Assembly: GCA_020829485.1 (NCBI GenBank) | Contig: JAIVFU010000037.1 | Location: forward strand, 1-63,376 | From: Nostoc sp. CHAB 5834 | GTDB lineage: Bacteria; Cyanobacteriota; Cyanobacteriia; Cyanobacteriales; Nostocaceae | Length of the DNA stretch: 63,376 nt | Direction: 5' to 3' | Part shown: positions 44,967 to 53,575 of the stretch, one piece after another | Numbering within the stretch: position 1 is the stretch's first letter | How the letters are laid out: every line of letters starts with the position of its first letter | Translations under genes and position numbers: made by a program | Notes under the pieces: model-generated | Databases searched by the model: none | Told to the model about the DNA's origin: nothing | Seen by the model: only the letters and a program-made list of their open reading frames with translations

Positions 44967-46868
44967 ATGGCGCTCATAGTTCAGAAATACGGTGGTACAT
45001 CTGTCGGTTCAGTCGAACGGATTCAAGCTGTTGCACAACGCGTTTACAAAACCGTTAAAGCTGGAAACTCGCTTGTCGTAGTGGTTTCGGCAATGGGCAA
45101 AACCACCGATGGACTCGTCAAACTCGCTAATGAAATTTCTCCCAATCCTAACCGCCGGGAAATGGATATGCTGCTTTCCACTGGGGAACAAGTCACAATC
45201 GCCTTACTCAGTATGGCTTTGCAGGAACTCGGACAACCCGCAATTTCTATGACTGGCGCTCAGGTAGGAATTGTTACTGAAGCCGAACACAGCCGCGCTC
45301 GGATTCTACATATTGAAACTACTCGCCTAACTCGCCACATAAATGCAGGTAAAGTAGTTGTAGTTGCAGGCTTTCAAGGCACATCCAGCGCCGGAGAAAT
45401 GGAAATTACAACTTTGGGGCGTGGTGGTTCTGACACTTCGGCAGTGGCGATCGCAGCCGCATTACAAGCAAATTTTTGTGAAATTTATACAGACGTTCCA
45501 GGGATTTTAACTACAGACCCCCGCTTAGTTGCCGAAGCCCAGTTGATGGATGACATCACCTGCGATGAAATGTTGGAACTAGCTAGCTTAGGGGCAAAAG
45601 TGCTGCATCCCCGCGCTGTGGAAATTGCTCGCAACTATGGTGTACCCCTAGTAGTTAGGTCTAGCTGGACGGATGCTCCCGGTACTTGGGTAACATCAGC
45701 CAAACCCCAAGGGCGATCGCTGATCAATCTAGAAATTGCCCGTCCGGTGGATGCTGTAGAATTTGACACTAATCAAGCAAAGGTGGCTTTGTTGCGCGTA
45801 CCCGATAAACCAGGCATAGCAGCAAGGTTATTTGGCGAAATTTCTCGGCAAAAAGTAGACGTAGATTTGATTATTCAGTCAGTTCATGAAGGTAACAGTA
45901 ATGACATAGCATTTACTGTCACCACACCAATATTAAAACGGGCAGAAGCAGTAGCAGCAGCGATCGCCCCAGCACTGAAGAGTCAATCTAACCCCAAATC
46001 TGACGAAGCCGAAGTAATGGTAGAACATAATATTGCCAAAGTCAGCATTGCAGGTGCGGGAATGATTGGACATCCTGGTGTAGCTGCAAAGATGTTCGCC
46101 ACCTTGGCAGAAGCAGGCGTGAACATCCAGATGATTTCCACCAGCGAAGTAAAAGTAAGTTGCGTAGTCGATGCCATCGAATGCGATCGCGCCGTCAACG
46201 CACTCCGCAGCGCCTTTGAGATAGAGGCAGGGGGGCAGGGAGCAGGGGGGGCAGGGGGAGATGAGGGAGTAGGGGGAGATGAGGGAGCAGGGGGAGATGA
46301 GGGAGTAGGAAGAGACAAATTAATTCTCTTATCCCCCTCATCCCCCTCATCCCCTCATCACCCCCCCGTTCGCGGCGTTGCCCTCGATTTGAACCAAGCG
46401 CGTCTTGCTATTCGCCAATTACCAGATCGGCCAGGGATGGCGGCGAAGTTGTTTGGATTATTAGCGCAGCATAATATTAGCGTTGATATGATTATCCAAT
46501 CTCAACGTTGTCGGGTGATTGATGGTGTTCCCAGACGAGATATTGCCTTTACGGTGTCGCGGATAGACGGGGAAAGTGCAAAAAAAATGCTTACCCAAGT
46601 AGCAGCAGAATTAGAATGGGGTGAAGTTGTTTTAGATAGTGCGATCGCTAAGGTAAGTATTGTAGGTGCAGGTATGGTGGGACAACCAGGTGTAGCCGCT
46701 AAAATGTTTGAAGCACTAGCCGAACACCAAATTAATATTCAAATGATTGCCACCTCAGAAATAAAAATTAGCTGTGTCGTGGCACAAGAGCAAGGTGTTA
46801 AAGCTTTGCAAGTCATTCATGCTGCTTTTGGACTGGCTGGTAGTGAGAAATTTGTCGTGCCAGCGTAG
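44967..46868 (+). CDS. lysC: Aspartate kinase with two pairs of ACT domains
   Basis: Aspartokinase phosphorylates L-aspartate, the first step to lysine, threonine and methionine; the ACT domains give feedback control. The start ALIVQKYGGTSVGSVERIQA and motifs VVSAMGKTTDGL, TTLGRGGSDTSAVAIA are typical. After the kinase (about 1-250) come two ACT pairs: ALLRVPDKPGIAARLFGEIS and VSIAGAGMIGHPGVAAKMFA, then IRQLPDRPGMAAKLFGLLAQ and VSIVGAGMVGQPGVAAKMFE. Between the pairs a Gly-rich insert (GGDEGVGGDEGAGGDEGVGR, then SPSSPSSPHHPP) is encoded by a dispersed G-rich repeat. The ATG at 44967 matches the family start. The 633-residue length fits cyanobacterial LysC plus the insert. Confidence 0.96.
   Translation: MALIVQKYGGTSVGSVERIQAVAQRVYKTVKAGNSLVVVVSAMGKTTDGLVKLANEISPNPNRREMDMLLSTGEQVTIALLSMALQELGQPAISMTGAQVGIVTEAEHSRARILHIETTRLTRHINAGKVVVVAGFQGTSSAGEMEITTLGRGGSDTSAVAIAAALQANFCEIYTDVPGILTTDPRLVAEAQLMDDITCDEMLELASLGAKVLHPRAVEIARNYGVPLVVRSSWTDAPGTWVTSAKPQGRSLINLEIARPVDAVEFDTNQAKVALLRVPDKPGIAARLFGEISRQKVDVDLIIQSVHEGNSNDIAFTVTTPILKRAEAVAAAIAPALKSQSNPKSDEAEVMVEHNIAKVSIAGAGMIGHPGVAAKMFATLAEAGVNIQMISTSEVKVSCVVDAIECDRAVNALRSAFEIEAGGQGAGGAGGDEGVGGDEGAGGDEGVGRDKLILLSPSSPSSPHHPPVRGVALDLNQARLAIRQLPDRPGMAAKLFGLLAQHNISVDMIIQSQRCRVIDGVPRRDIAFTVSRIDGESAKKMLTQVAAELEWGEVVLDSAIAKVSIVGAGMVGQPGVAAKMFEALAEHQINIQMIATSEIKISCVVAQEQGVKALQVIHAAFGLAGSEKFVVPA
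46228..46365 (+). repeat. In-frame G-rich low-complexity repeat inside lysC
   Basis: Units of GGGGGAGATGAGGGAG(C/T)A followed by the inverse-like CCCCTCATCCCCCTCATCCC form an imperfect hairpin. Purine-rich strings of the same kind occur outside genes at 24430, 28420 and 44094. The length is a multiple of three and the frame is kept, so the enzyme is not interrupted. Confidence 0.75.
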
Positions 46869-46991
46869 AATGAAATTTTTAATTACTGATTATCTATTTT
46901 TGAAATCCCATTTTTCTATCATGGCTACCATTTTTGAAAGCCGACGTTCCCCAGACCAAACTAAATCAAGTCTTTTGAGTTGATCAAGGCT

Positions 46992-47147
46992 GATACCACC
47001 CTCAATACGGTTCGGATAAGGTTTTTTGATGACACGCCCTAGATCCAAAGACGCGATAAATCGCCGTCTTTACAAGAATCAGTCCTTTGTCTTGACGGCA
47101 ATTTATCGCGTCTCTTGCCTTAACAGAACCGTATTGATACCACCCTC
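46992..47147. mobile_element. 132-bp palindromic element with 12-bp flanking direct repeats
   Basis: The element spans 47004-47135 and starts AATACGGTTC and ends GAACCGTATT. The inner arms GACGCGATAAATCGCCGTCT and GACGGCAATTTATCGCGTCT also pair. The direct repeat GATACCACCCTC is present at 46992-47003 and 47136-47147, consistent with a target-site duplication. No coding capacity. It lies between lysC and the kinase-TPR gene. Confidence 0.8.
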
Positions 47148-47249
47148 TTCCTCAGCAATGCGGTAATGTTATTTATTTTTAAAAAAATAAAGTTAGCAGT
47201 AATAACACGTAAACTATAATCAAATAATTATCAGACTATATTTATATTG

Positions 47250-49310
47250 ATGAATAGTCATTTACTAAATGGACATTATCGAATACTAAAAGTTATCAAT
47301 GATGGTGAAAAGGGAAAAAGCTATCTAGTTGAAGATGTAAACATTTCTGGCAGCCAATTTATAGTAAAGCAGTTACGTTCTCCTGGTAGCAATCCTCAAA
47401 GTTTAATAAGCCTACACCGCTTGTTTGCGAATATTGCGGCAACTTTAAAAAAATTAGGACAGGAACACGAAAAAATTCAAAAACTAATTGCTTATTTTGA
47501 AGAAAATGAAGCATTCTATATAGTCCATGAATTCATCCCCGGTAATCCTTTAACTGACGAAATTATCCAGGGGCAACCTTTGAGGGAAGACCAAGTAATT
47601 AGTCTTTTATCAGAAATATTAGAAATTTTGGTAATTGTACATAGCTATGGCGTGATTCATCGGGATATTAAACCAGCTAATATCATTCGCCGTGAATCAG
47701 ACAAAAAGTTAGTTTTGGTTAATTTTGGTACTGTTAACGAAGTCATCACTAATACCGTTGACAATCTCCAATATATGCCTATAGAACAAGTTAACAGCAA
47801 TCTCAAATATAACAGCGATATATACGCTTTAGGTATGGTTGCGATCGCAGCACTTCTAGGTTTATCTGGAAACGAAATATCTAATTTGCGAACTCATAAA
47901 AATCGGCTGACGGGTGAAATAGTTTGGCAGAACAAAAATATAAAAGTTAATGAAAAATTAGCAAAAGTTATTAATAAAATGGTGCGTTTTAACTATCGTA
48001 AGCGCTACCAGTATGCCACCGAAGTTTTAGACGACCTGAAAAAGATAACAAATGTTGATAGCGATCAGCAAAAACAGCATCAGAAAAAATTATTACTAGT
48101 TCTGACGGGGGTAGCTGGCTGTATCACACTTGGCGTTGGAGCGTGGCAATTGAGGTTGCTAAAACCTCTAACAAATGCTCAACAGACATTATACCAAGAG
48201 GGAGTCAATAAATATGAGACAGGAAACTATGAAGGAGCAGTTGAAGATTTTAATCAGGCGATTGAATTAGATCCAAAAAACGCCCTGGCTTATAATAAGC
48301 GAGGTGATGCTTATTATAGATTGGGAGACTACGAGCAAGCACAAGCAGATTCTAGTCAAGCTATTTCGCTCAATCCTCAAGATGCTAATGCCTATTTTGA
48401 CCGAGGATTTGCTTTGTCTGAATTAGGCAAGTATAAAGAAGCGATCGCAGACTATACCCAAGCAATTAAGTTAAATTCTCAAGATACTTATGCTTACTAT
48501 GGCCGGGGGTTAGCCCGTACTCAATTGAAGGATAATAAAGGAGCAATTGGAGATTTTAACAAAGCGATCGCTCTCAAACCTCAGTATACCGAAGCCTACT
48601 TGCAGCGAGGAATTCTTCGCCGTCGCCTCAAACAAAGACCTGAAGCAATCCAAGATTTTGATACAGTAATTAAGATTAATCCTAGCGATGCTAAAGCTTA
48701 TTATCAAAGGGGTTTAACTCAATCTATTAATAACCAAAAATATGCAGCGCTGAAAGATTATACAGACGCAATTAACATCAATCCTAAATACATAGAAGCC
48801 TATCTTAATCGTGGTGATATTTACAGTGATCTAGGAGATAATCTCGAAGCTACTGAAGATTACAACGCTATTTTACAGATTGATCCTAAATATACTGCGG
48901 CTTACATCCACAGAGGTATTCACCGCTTTTCTTTCGGAGATTATAAAGGCGCTATTGAAGATTACACCGAAGCACTAAAACTAGATTCTAATGATGTAGC
49001 AGCTTATAACAACCGTGGTAACGCCTATCTCGAACTGGGAAATAAAAAAGCTGCAAATCAAGATTATTCACGAGCGATCGCAATTAATCCTAACAATGCC
49101 TTAACCTACTATAATCGGGGTGTGATTCGCACCAAGCAAAAAAATAAACAGGGCGCGATCGCAGATTTCAGAAAAGCTGCAAAACTATTCCAGCAGCAAG
49201 GAGAAAAAGATAGTTATCAAGATGCACAAAGAGAAATTGCAATTCTACAAAATAAGTCAGCACCAGCGAAAGCTGCTCGCCTTAAATCTGGGAAAAGAGA
49301 AAAAAATTGA
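47250..49310 (+). CDS. Serine/threonine protein kinase-like protein with TPR repeats
   Basis: Residues about 8-265 are a protein-kinase fold: Gly-rich loop NDGEKGKSYLVED, Lys in FIVKQLRS, the catalytic loop VIHRDIKPANIIRR, and the activation-segment end YMPIEQ. The metal-binding DFG motif reads NFG (LVLVNFGTVNEV), so catalysis may be weak or absent. A transmembrane helix (LLLVLTGVAGCITLGVGAWQ, about 280-300) is followed by about ten TPRs (YETGNYEGAVEDFNQAIELD and similar) to the end. The topology suggests a cytoplasmic kinase domain and a periplasmic TPR sensor or scaffold. An ATG at 47250 directly follows a TTG and is the better start. Confidence 0.9.
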   Translation: MNSHLLNGHYRILKVINDGEKGKSYLVEDVNISGSQFIVKQLRSPGSNPQSLISLHRLFANIAATLKKLGQEHEKIQKLIAYFEENEAFYIVHEFIPGNPLTDEIIQGQPLREDQVISLLSEILEILVIVHSYGVIHRDIKPANIIRRESDKKLVLVNFGTVNEVITNTVDNLQYMPIEQVNSNLKYNSDIYALGMVAIAALLGLSGNEISNLRTHKNRLTGEIVWQNKNIKVNEKLAKVINKMVRFNYRKRYQYATEVLDDLKKITNVDSDQQKQHQKKLLLVLTGVAGCITLGVGAWQLRLLKPLTNAQQTLYQEGVNKYETGNYEGAVEDFNQAIELDPKNALAYNKRGDAYYRLGDYEQAQADSSQAISLNPQDANAYFDRGFALSELGKYKEAIADYTQAIKLNSQDTYAYYGRGLARTQLKDNKGAIGDFNKAIALKPQYTEAYLQRGILRRRLKQRPEAIQDFDTVIKINPSDAKAYYQRGLTQSINNQKYAALKDYTDAININPKYIEAYLNRGDIYSDLGDNLEATEDYNAILQIDPKYTAAYIHRGIHRFSFGDYKGAIEDYTEALKLDSNDVAAYNNRGNAYLELGNKKAANQDYSRAIAINPNNALTYYNRGVIRTKQKNKQGAIADFRKAAKLFQQQGEKDSYQDAQREIAILQNKSAPAKAARLKSGKREKN

Positions 49311-49377
49311 GCTATAACTCAATACAGTAATACCATTTTAAGAGGATATTTTAAAAGTCCTCTGGTCGGTAGCAAAA

Positions 49378-49531
49378 CACTTTTGATGCCGTTAACTATT
49401 GACGGTTAACAGTCAACAGTCATCAGTCAACAGTCATCACTCATCAGTCAACAGTCATCAGTCATCAGTCATCAGTCATCAGTCATCACTCATCAGGTAA
49501 ATGTACAATATTATTTGCGTAACAGCTTAGT
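49378..49531. repeat. Left arm of inverted repeats flanking corA
   Basis: CACTTTTGATGCCGTTAACT is followed by a string of CAGTCAACAGTCATCAGTCA units, then CATCAGGTAAATGTACAATA and TTATTTGCGTAACAGCTTAG. The right arm at 50573-50674 is its inverse with fewer short units. The GCGTAACAGCTTAG-like end also recurs near 58695. Confidence 0.75.
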
Positions 49532-49561
49532 ATTTTCTTACGACTCAATTAGGATGGCTAT

Positions 49562-50542
49562 ATGCTAACTCTCCTCACTTTTCATCCAGACAACGTGGAA
49601 TTATTCACCAGTAATCATGTCGATAAGGTACTGAAAGAAATTGATAGTTCTCAAAATATTTGGTTGCGCTGTATTCACTTCCGCGATCGCACTGGAACAG
49701 CCAAAATTCTTAAGCACTTTGGTCTTAATCCATCGCGTGTTAATATGATTTTCAACCATTCCCCTCTAGGAATTGATGAAGACGTAGAAGATTGTTTATT
49801 TGATAGTTATGAAATATTAACTCCTCAAATAAAAAATCATGAGTTTGAGGTTGCTCGTGGCAATATTGTGCTAGGGAATAATTTTATTATCACTTTTGAA
49901 ATAACTGAATTAAAACTTTTAAGTATTTTAGCTAATAATCTGCAAAAACGAACTAAAGATATTGAAACGTTAGGAACTGACTATGTTTTTTATCTCATTT
50001 TTAAAGAGGTTTTGAATAATTATCATACTGTATTTGACTATATTTCTAGAAAACTTGATGATTTAGAAGATGAAGTTTTAGATAATTCTGGTGATGAATT
50101 AACATACCAAAAAATTGCCACGATGAGGCAATCGACTCGTTCAGGACGGCGAAATTTTCAAAGCATCAAGTCACTGATGGCTATTATGGATTACGAAGAT
50201 TTCCAATGGATCACCCAACCAGTGAAAGAACTATTCAAGCAAGAATTAGTTCATCACGTCGATAAACTTTGGCAAGAGTATCAAGCGTTGAGAGCCTGGA
50301 TGTCAGAATTAATGGAAATTCAACGCGATAATATTGCTAGCAAAACTGGTGAACGAATTAATCGTTTGACTATTCTCTCGACTGTATTTTTACCAATTAC
50401 TTTTATGTCTGGTTTCTATGGTATGAACTTCAAATATATGCCGGAATTAGAGCAACCTTGGGCTTATCCTGCTGTGATCTGCGTGATGGCATTAATTGTA
50501 ATTAGTAGTATTGTTTATGCTAAAAAACAACGTTGGTTGTAA
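49562..50542 (+). CDS. corA: CorA-type magnesium transporter
   Basis: The 326-residue protein has a long helical cytoplasmic domain and two C-terminal transmembrane helices. The signature GMN is in FMSGFYGMNFKYMPELEQPW between the helices (about 275-320), and the stalk helix region reads RTKDIETLGTDYVFYLIFKE. CorA forms a pentameric Mg2+ (or Co2+) channel in the inner membrane. The ending (YAKKQRWL) with basic residues is typical. It is bounded on both sides by inverted copies of the same intergenic repeat. The ATG at 49562 has AGGATGG just upstream. Confidence 0.94.
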   Translation: MLTLLTFHPDNVELFTSNHVDKVLKEIDSSQNIWLRCIHFRDRTGTAKILKHFGLNPSRVNMIFNHSPLGIDEDVEDCLFDSYEILTPQIKNHEFEVARGNIVLGNNFIITFEITELKLLSILANNLQKRTKDIETLGTDYVFYLIFKEVLNNYHTVFDYISRKLDDLEDEVLDNSGDELTYQKIATMRQSTRSGRRNFQSIKSLMAIMDYEDFQWITQPVKELFKQELVHHVDKLWQEYQALRAWMSELMEIQRDNIASKTGERINRLTILSTVFLPITFMSGFYGMNFKYMPELEQPWAYPAVICVMALIVISSIVYAKKQRWL

Positions 50543-50572
50543 TATATTTCAGTTTGCAGACATTGGTGAAAT

Positions 50573-50674
50573 AAGTTGTTACACAAATAATATTGTACAT
50601 TTACCTGATGACTGATGACTGTTGACGGTCAACAGTCAACAGTCAACAGTCAACAGTTAACGACATCAAAAGTG
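50573..50674. repeat. Right arm of inverted repeats flanking corA
   Basis: AAGTTGTTACACAAATAATA followed by TTGTACATTTACCTGATGAC and CAGTCAACAGTCAACAGTTA ends in ACGACATCAAAAGTG. It is the inverse of the left arm at 49378-49531, with fewer CAGTCA units. Confidence 0.75.
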
Positions 50675-50782
50675 TTTATATAGTTTAGACGCGCATCATC
50701 TGAGTAAAATTTACATCTCGTTTAGCATTACTATATGCTTTCTATTAAGTAGACTGAATCAACCCTAAATCGGTAAATCAAC

Positions 50783-52267
50783 GTGAATATCCCATTGATT
50801 ATTCGTGCTGAAGAACACAACGATAAAACAGCAATTGCTACAACGGATAGAGCATTTACCTATCGAGATTTACTGCACACTTCCAGTCAAATAGCAACAG
50901 GTCTTCTTAAGAATACAGAAGATTTACAGGAGCAGCGAGTTGCCTATCTCATCCCACCTGGGTTTGAGTATGTAGCTACTCAATGGGGAATTTGGCGGGC
51001 TGGTGGTATAGCTGTACCTCTGTGTATTTCCCACCCGCGCCCAGAATTAGAGCATGTAATTACCAATTCTGGAGCATCGATTATTATTGCTCATCCTAAT
51101 TTTGAGGGTATATTGCGATCGCTCGCCGAAGAACACAATTTGCGATTTATCCTTACCTCAGAAACGCTCCCATATAATACCAGTCGTCTCCCACAGGTAG
51201 ATATTACTAGACGAGCTTTAATTCTCTACACGAGCGGTACAACAGGTAAACCCAAGGGTGTGGTTACAACCCATGAAAATATTCAAGCGCAAGTGACTAG
51301 CTTAACTACCGCTTGGGAATGGACATCTAGCGATCGCATTTTACATATCTTGCCATTACATCATATTCATGGAATTGTTAACGTCCTGACTTGTGCTTTA
51401 TGGGCTGGCGCGGAGTGTCATCTGTTGAGCTTTGATGCCGAAACCGTTTGGAGGCGAATTTGTGACGGTAACTTAACCCTATTTATGGCAGTACCAACAA
51501 TTTATGTAAAGCTAATTGCTGCTTGGGAAACTGCCTCTAAGGAACGCCAAAAAAGTATGTCAGAAGGCTGTGCTAAGATGCGTCTGATGGTTTCTGGCTC
51601 GGCAGCGTTACCAGTTCAAGTTTTAAAAAAGTGGCAAACCATCAGTGGCCATTTTCTGCTAGAGCGCTATGGCATGACTGAAATTGGTATGGGGCTATCC
51701 AACCCTTTACACGGTGAACGGTTGTCTGGATATGTGGGGAAGCCACTACCCGAAGTTGAAGTGAGATTAGTAGATGAAAGCGGAGAGTTAGTTCCAGCAG
51801 GAACACCAGGAGAGATTCAAGTTAAAGGGCCTGGAGTGTTTATAGAATATTGGCAAAACCCCCAAGCAACCGCCAAAGCCTTCCAAGATGGCTGGTTCCG
51901 GACTGGAGATACTGCCGTAATTGAGAATGACAACTACCGAATTCTGGGGCGGATGAGTGTGGATATCATCAAAACCGGAGGGTATAAAGTTTCAGCTTTA
52001 GAAATTGAAGAAGTATTGCGATCGCATCCAGATATTCAGGAATGTGCAGTGGTTGGGGTTGCTGATTTAGAGTGGGGTGAACGGGTGTGTGCGGCGTTGG
52101 TATTGCAAGGGTTACAACCTTTAACATTAGAATCTTTTAGGAGTTGGGCAAAAGAGCGATTGGCTGTTTATAAAGTGCCAACCCAAATTTTGATAGTTGA
52201 AGAATTACCGCGTAACGCTATGGGGAAAGTTACTAAACCGACAGTGGTTGAATTATTTCGTTCATAA
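50783..52267 (+). CDS. AMP-forming acyl-CoA synthetase (malonyl-CoA synthetase-like)
   Basis: The 494-residue ANL-superfamily enzyme activates a carboxylic acid with ATP and transfers it to CoA. Motifs: ALILYTSGTTGKPKGVVTTH (P-loop), ERYGMTEIGMGLSNP (A5-like), GWFRTGDTAVIENDNYRILG (A7) and the C-terminal catalytic Lys in PRNAMGKVTKP. The sequence SDRILHILPLHHIHGIVNVL and ERLSGYVGKPLPEVEVRLVD are typical of MatB-type malonyl-CoA synthetases, but substrate choice cannot be proved from motifs alone. The GTG start at 50783 is used; no competing ATG lies upstream in frame. Monocistronic. Confidence 0.9.
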   Translation: MNIPLIIRAEEHNDKTAIATTDRAFTYRDLLHTSSQIATGLLKNTEDLQEQRVAYLIPPGFEYVATQWGIWRAGGIAVPLCISHPRPELEHVITNSGASIIIAHPNFEGILRSLAEEHNLRFILTSETLPYNTSRLPQVDITRRALILYTSGTTGKPKGVVTTHENIQAQVTSLTTAWEWTSSDRILHILPLHHIHGIVNVLTCALWAGAECHLLSFDAETVWRRICDGNLTLFMAVPTIYVKLIAAWETASKERQKSMSEGCAKMRLMVSGSAALPVQVLKKWQTISGHFLLERYGMTEIGMGLSNPLHGERLSGYVGKPLPEVEVRLVDESGELVPAGTPGEIQVKGPGVFIEYWQNPQATAKAFQDGWFRTGDTAVIENDNYRILGRMSVDIIKTGGYKVSALEIEEVLRSHPDIQECAVVGVADLEWGERVCAALVLQGLQPLTLESFRSWAKERLAVYKVPTQILIVEELPRNAMGKVTKPTVVELFRS

Positions 52268-52578
52268 CAAGAGACGCAATTGATTGCGTCTCTACAATAG
52301 ACATCTCCAGAAATTAATTATGCGTTACCTGAAACCCTTGTCTTGACGTTGCATTGCAACGTCTCTACATTCATTTAATGTAAAATTATTGTAATCCAGT
52401 TCGTAGTAAGGACTTTAGTCCGAAAAGAAGGACTGAAGTCCTTACTACAAACCTTTAATTATTTACGCCGTTTTACTTATCCATATAATAAAATCAGCTA
52501 CAGTTTTTCTGGGTGTGAGCGAACCGCACTTTAGCAAATAAAATATTAACAACCTGAAAGCGATATTGAGCTATTAGC
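52268..52578. other. Repeat-filled region upstream of the PIN toxin-antitoxin pair
   Basis: GAGACGCAATTGATTGCGTCTC (52270-52291) is a short palindrome. A TAGACATCTCC repeat copy (52298 to about 52375) follows, with a GACGTTGCATTGCAACGTC hairpin and a truncated right end. At about 52400-52456 two inverse copies of TAGTAAGGACTTTAGTCC pair. The antitoxin promoter should lie in the last 100 bases. Confidence 0.6.
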
Positions 52579-52794
52579 ATGACAACTAAACAAGCTATCT
52601 TTGACGCAATTGAACAACTGCCAGATCAGCATCTTGCGGAGGTGTTGCAGTATGTTCAAAAACTTGCAAATACTCTAAAATCCCCAACATCGAACCCACC
52701 CACTCAAAGCAGCGATCCCCTTATAGGCTTCATCGGTGCAGTCTCTCACGGCTCTCTGGCTGCCAACTTAGATGAAGAACTCTATGGCGACTAA
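52579..52794 (+). CDS. Antitoxin of a PIN toxin pair (small helical protein)
   Basis: The 71-residue product (TTKQAIFDAIEQLPDQHLAE then VLQYVQKL) is a short amphipathic-helix protein of the type often paired with PIN toxins in cyanobacteria (DUF2281-like). It ends SLAANLDEELYGD, a typical toxin-binding tail. It overlaps the next gene by eleven bases. It probably inhibits the toxin by binding its active site; no DNA-binding domain is obvious, so promoter control is uncertain. Confidence 0.75.
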   Translation: MTTKQAIFDAIEQLPDQHLAEVLQYVQKLANTLKSPTSNPPTQSSDPLIGFIGAVSHGSLAANLDEELYGD

Positions 52795-53212
52795 GCTTTT
52801 TATTGATACATGGGGCTGGCTCACGCTTCATGACAGAAGTGAACGCTATCACCAAGAAGCTACAGAAGCTTACCAACGTGCCATCGCTCAAAATGGGCAA
52901 ATTTATACAACAGATTACGTCCTTGATGAGACGATTACTTTCTTTTTTCGACGACTTCCAGCACCTCTGGCAGACCAATCCATGAAAGTGCTGCTGTCGG
53001 CCTTTTCAGCCAATAATTTTTATTTAATTCGCATTACTGAAGAACGCTTTTCTCTAACTAAGGCACTCCGTTCTAAGTTTATTGATAAGCCTCTTATTTC
53101 TTTCACTGACCTGACCTCAATGGTCATCATGCAAGAATTTGGCATAACAACGATCCTCACCGAAGATGCTCACTTTACCCATGTAGGTATGAGTTTTCAG
53201 CTAGTTCCCTAG
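52784..53212 (+). CDS. PIN-domain toxin (VapC-like ribonuclease)
   Basis: The 142-residue product begins MATKLFIDTWGWLTLHDRSE, with the first PIN Asp in FIDTWGW. It continues IYTTDYVLDETITFFFRRLP (D/E pair), SFTDLTSMVIMQEFGI (third acidic site) and TEDAHFTHVG. This arrangement is a complete PIN active site, so RNA cleavage is likely. The ATG at 52784 overlaps the antitoxin stop; four earlier in-frame residues (MKNS) are possible but less likely. The pair is the third toxin-antitoxin module in the window. Confidence 0.88.
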   Translation: MATKLFIDTWGWLTLHDRSERYHQEATEAYQRAIAQNGQIYTTDYVLDETITFFFRRLPAPLADQSMKVLLSAFSANNFYLIRITEERFSLTKALRSKFIDKPLISFTDLTSMVIMQEFGITTILTEDAHFTHVGMSFQLVP

Positions 53213-53316
53213 TTTTGACTCTTGACAAACCGCAATAACCTTTAATTTGTTACGCATCAAACAACGGTAAATCATTTATTTAAGTCCCTTTTAATAGAAA
53301 AATGCAAAAATTACAT

Positions 53317-53482
53317 TTTAAACCTCAATGTTGACCTTTTAAACCTCAATGTTGACCTTCTGAGGCTCAACCTTGACCTTCTGAGGCTCAACCTTGACCT
53401 TCTGAGGCTCAACCTTGACCTTCTGAGGCTCAACCTTGACCTTCTGAGGCTCAACTTTGACCTTCTGAGGCTCGAAGTTGCG
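53317..53482. repeat. 21-bp tandem array (GAGGCTCAACCTTGACCTTCT), about seven units
   Basis: Units run head to tail with TTTTAAACCTCAATGTTGACC variants at the left. A minus-strand frame reads (SLRRSRL)n, and the repeat length keeps all frames open. The array is intergenic, between the PIN toxin gene and the pentapeptide protein gene. Its unit length equals that of the array at 11609-11735, but the sequence is different. Confidence 0.85.
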
Positions 53483-53575
53483 ACTTTAACCCTCAACTAA
53501 CAAAAATATCTAACCATTCCTAAATTTACAGGGGTAAGTGTGTAGTAAAATTTGCTCACCTCCGTAAAGTGGAAC

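Noticed and set aside
53311..53496. Minus-strand frame made of (SLRRSRL)n
   Set aside because: Again a by-product of a 21-bp tandem array with no independent start signal.
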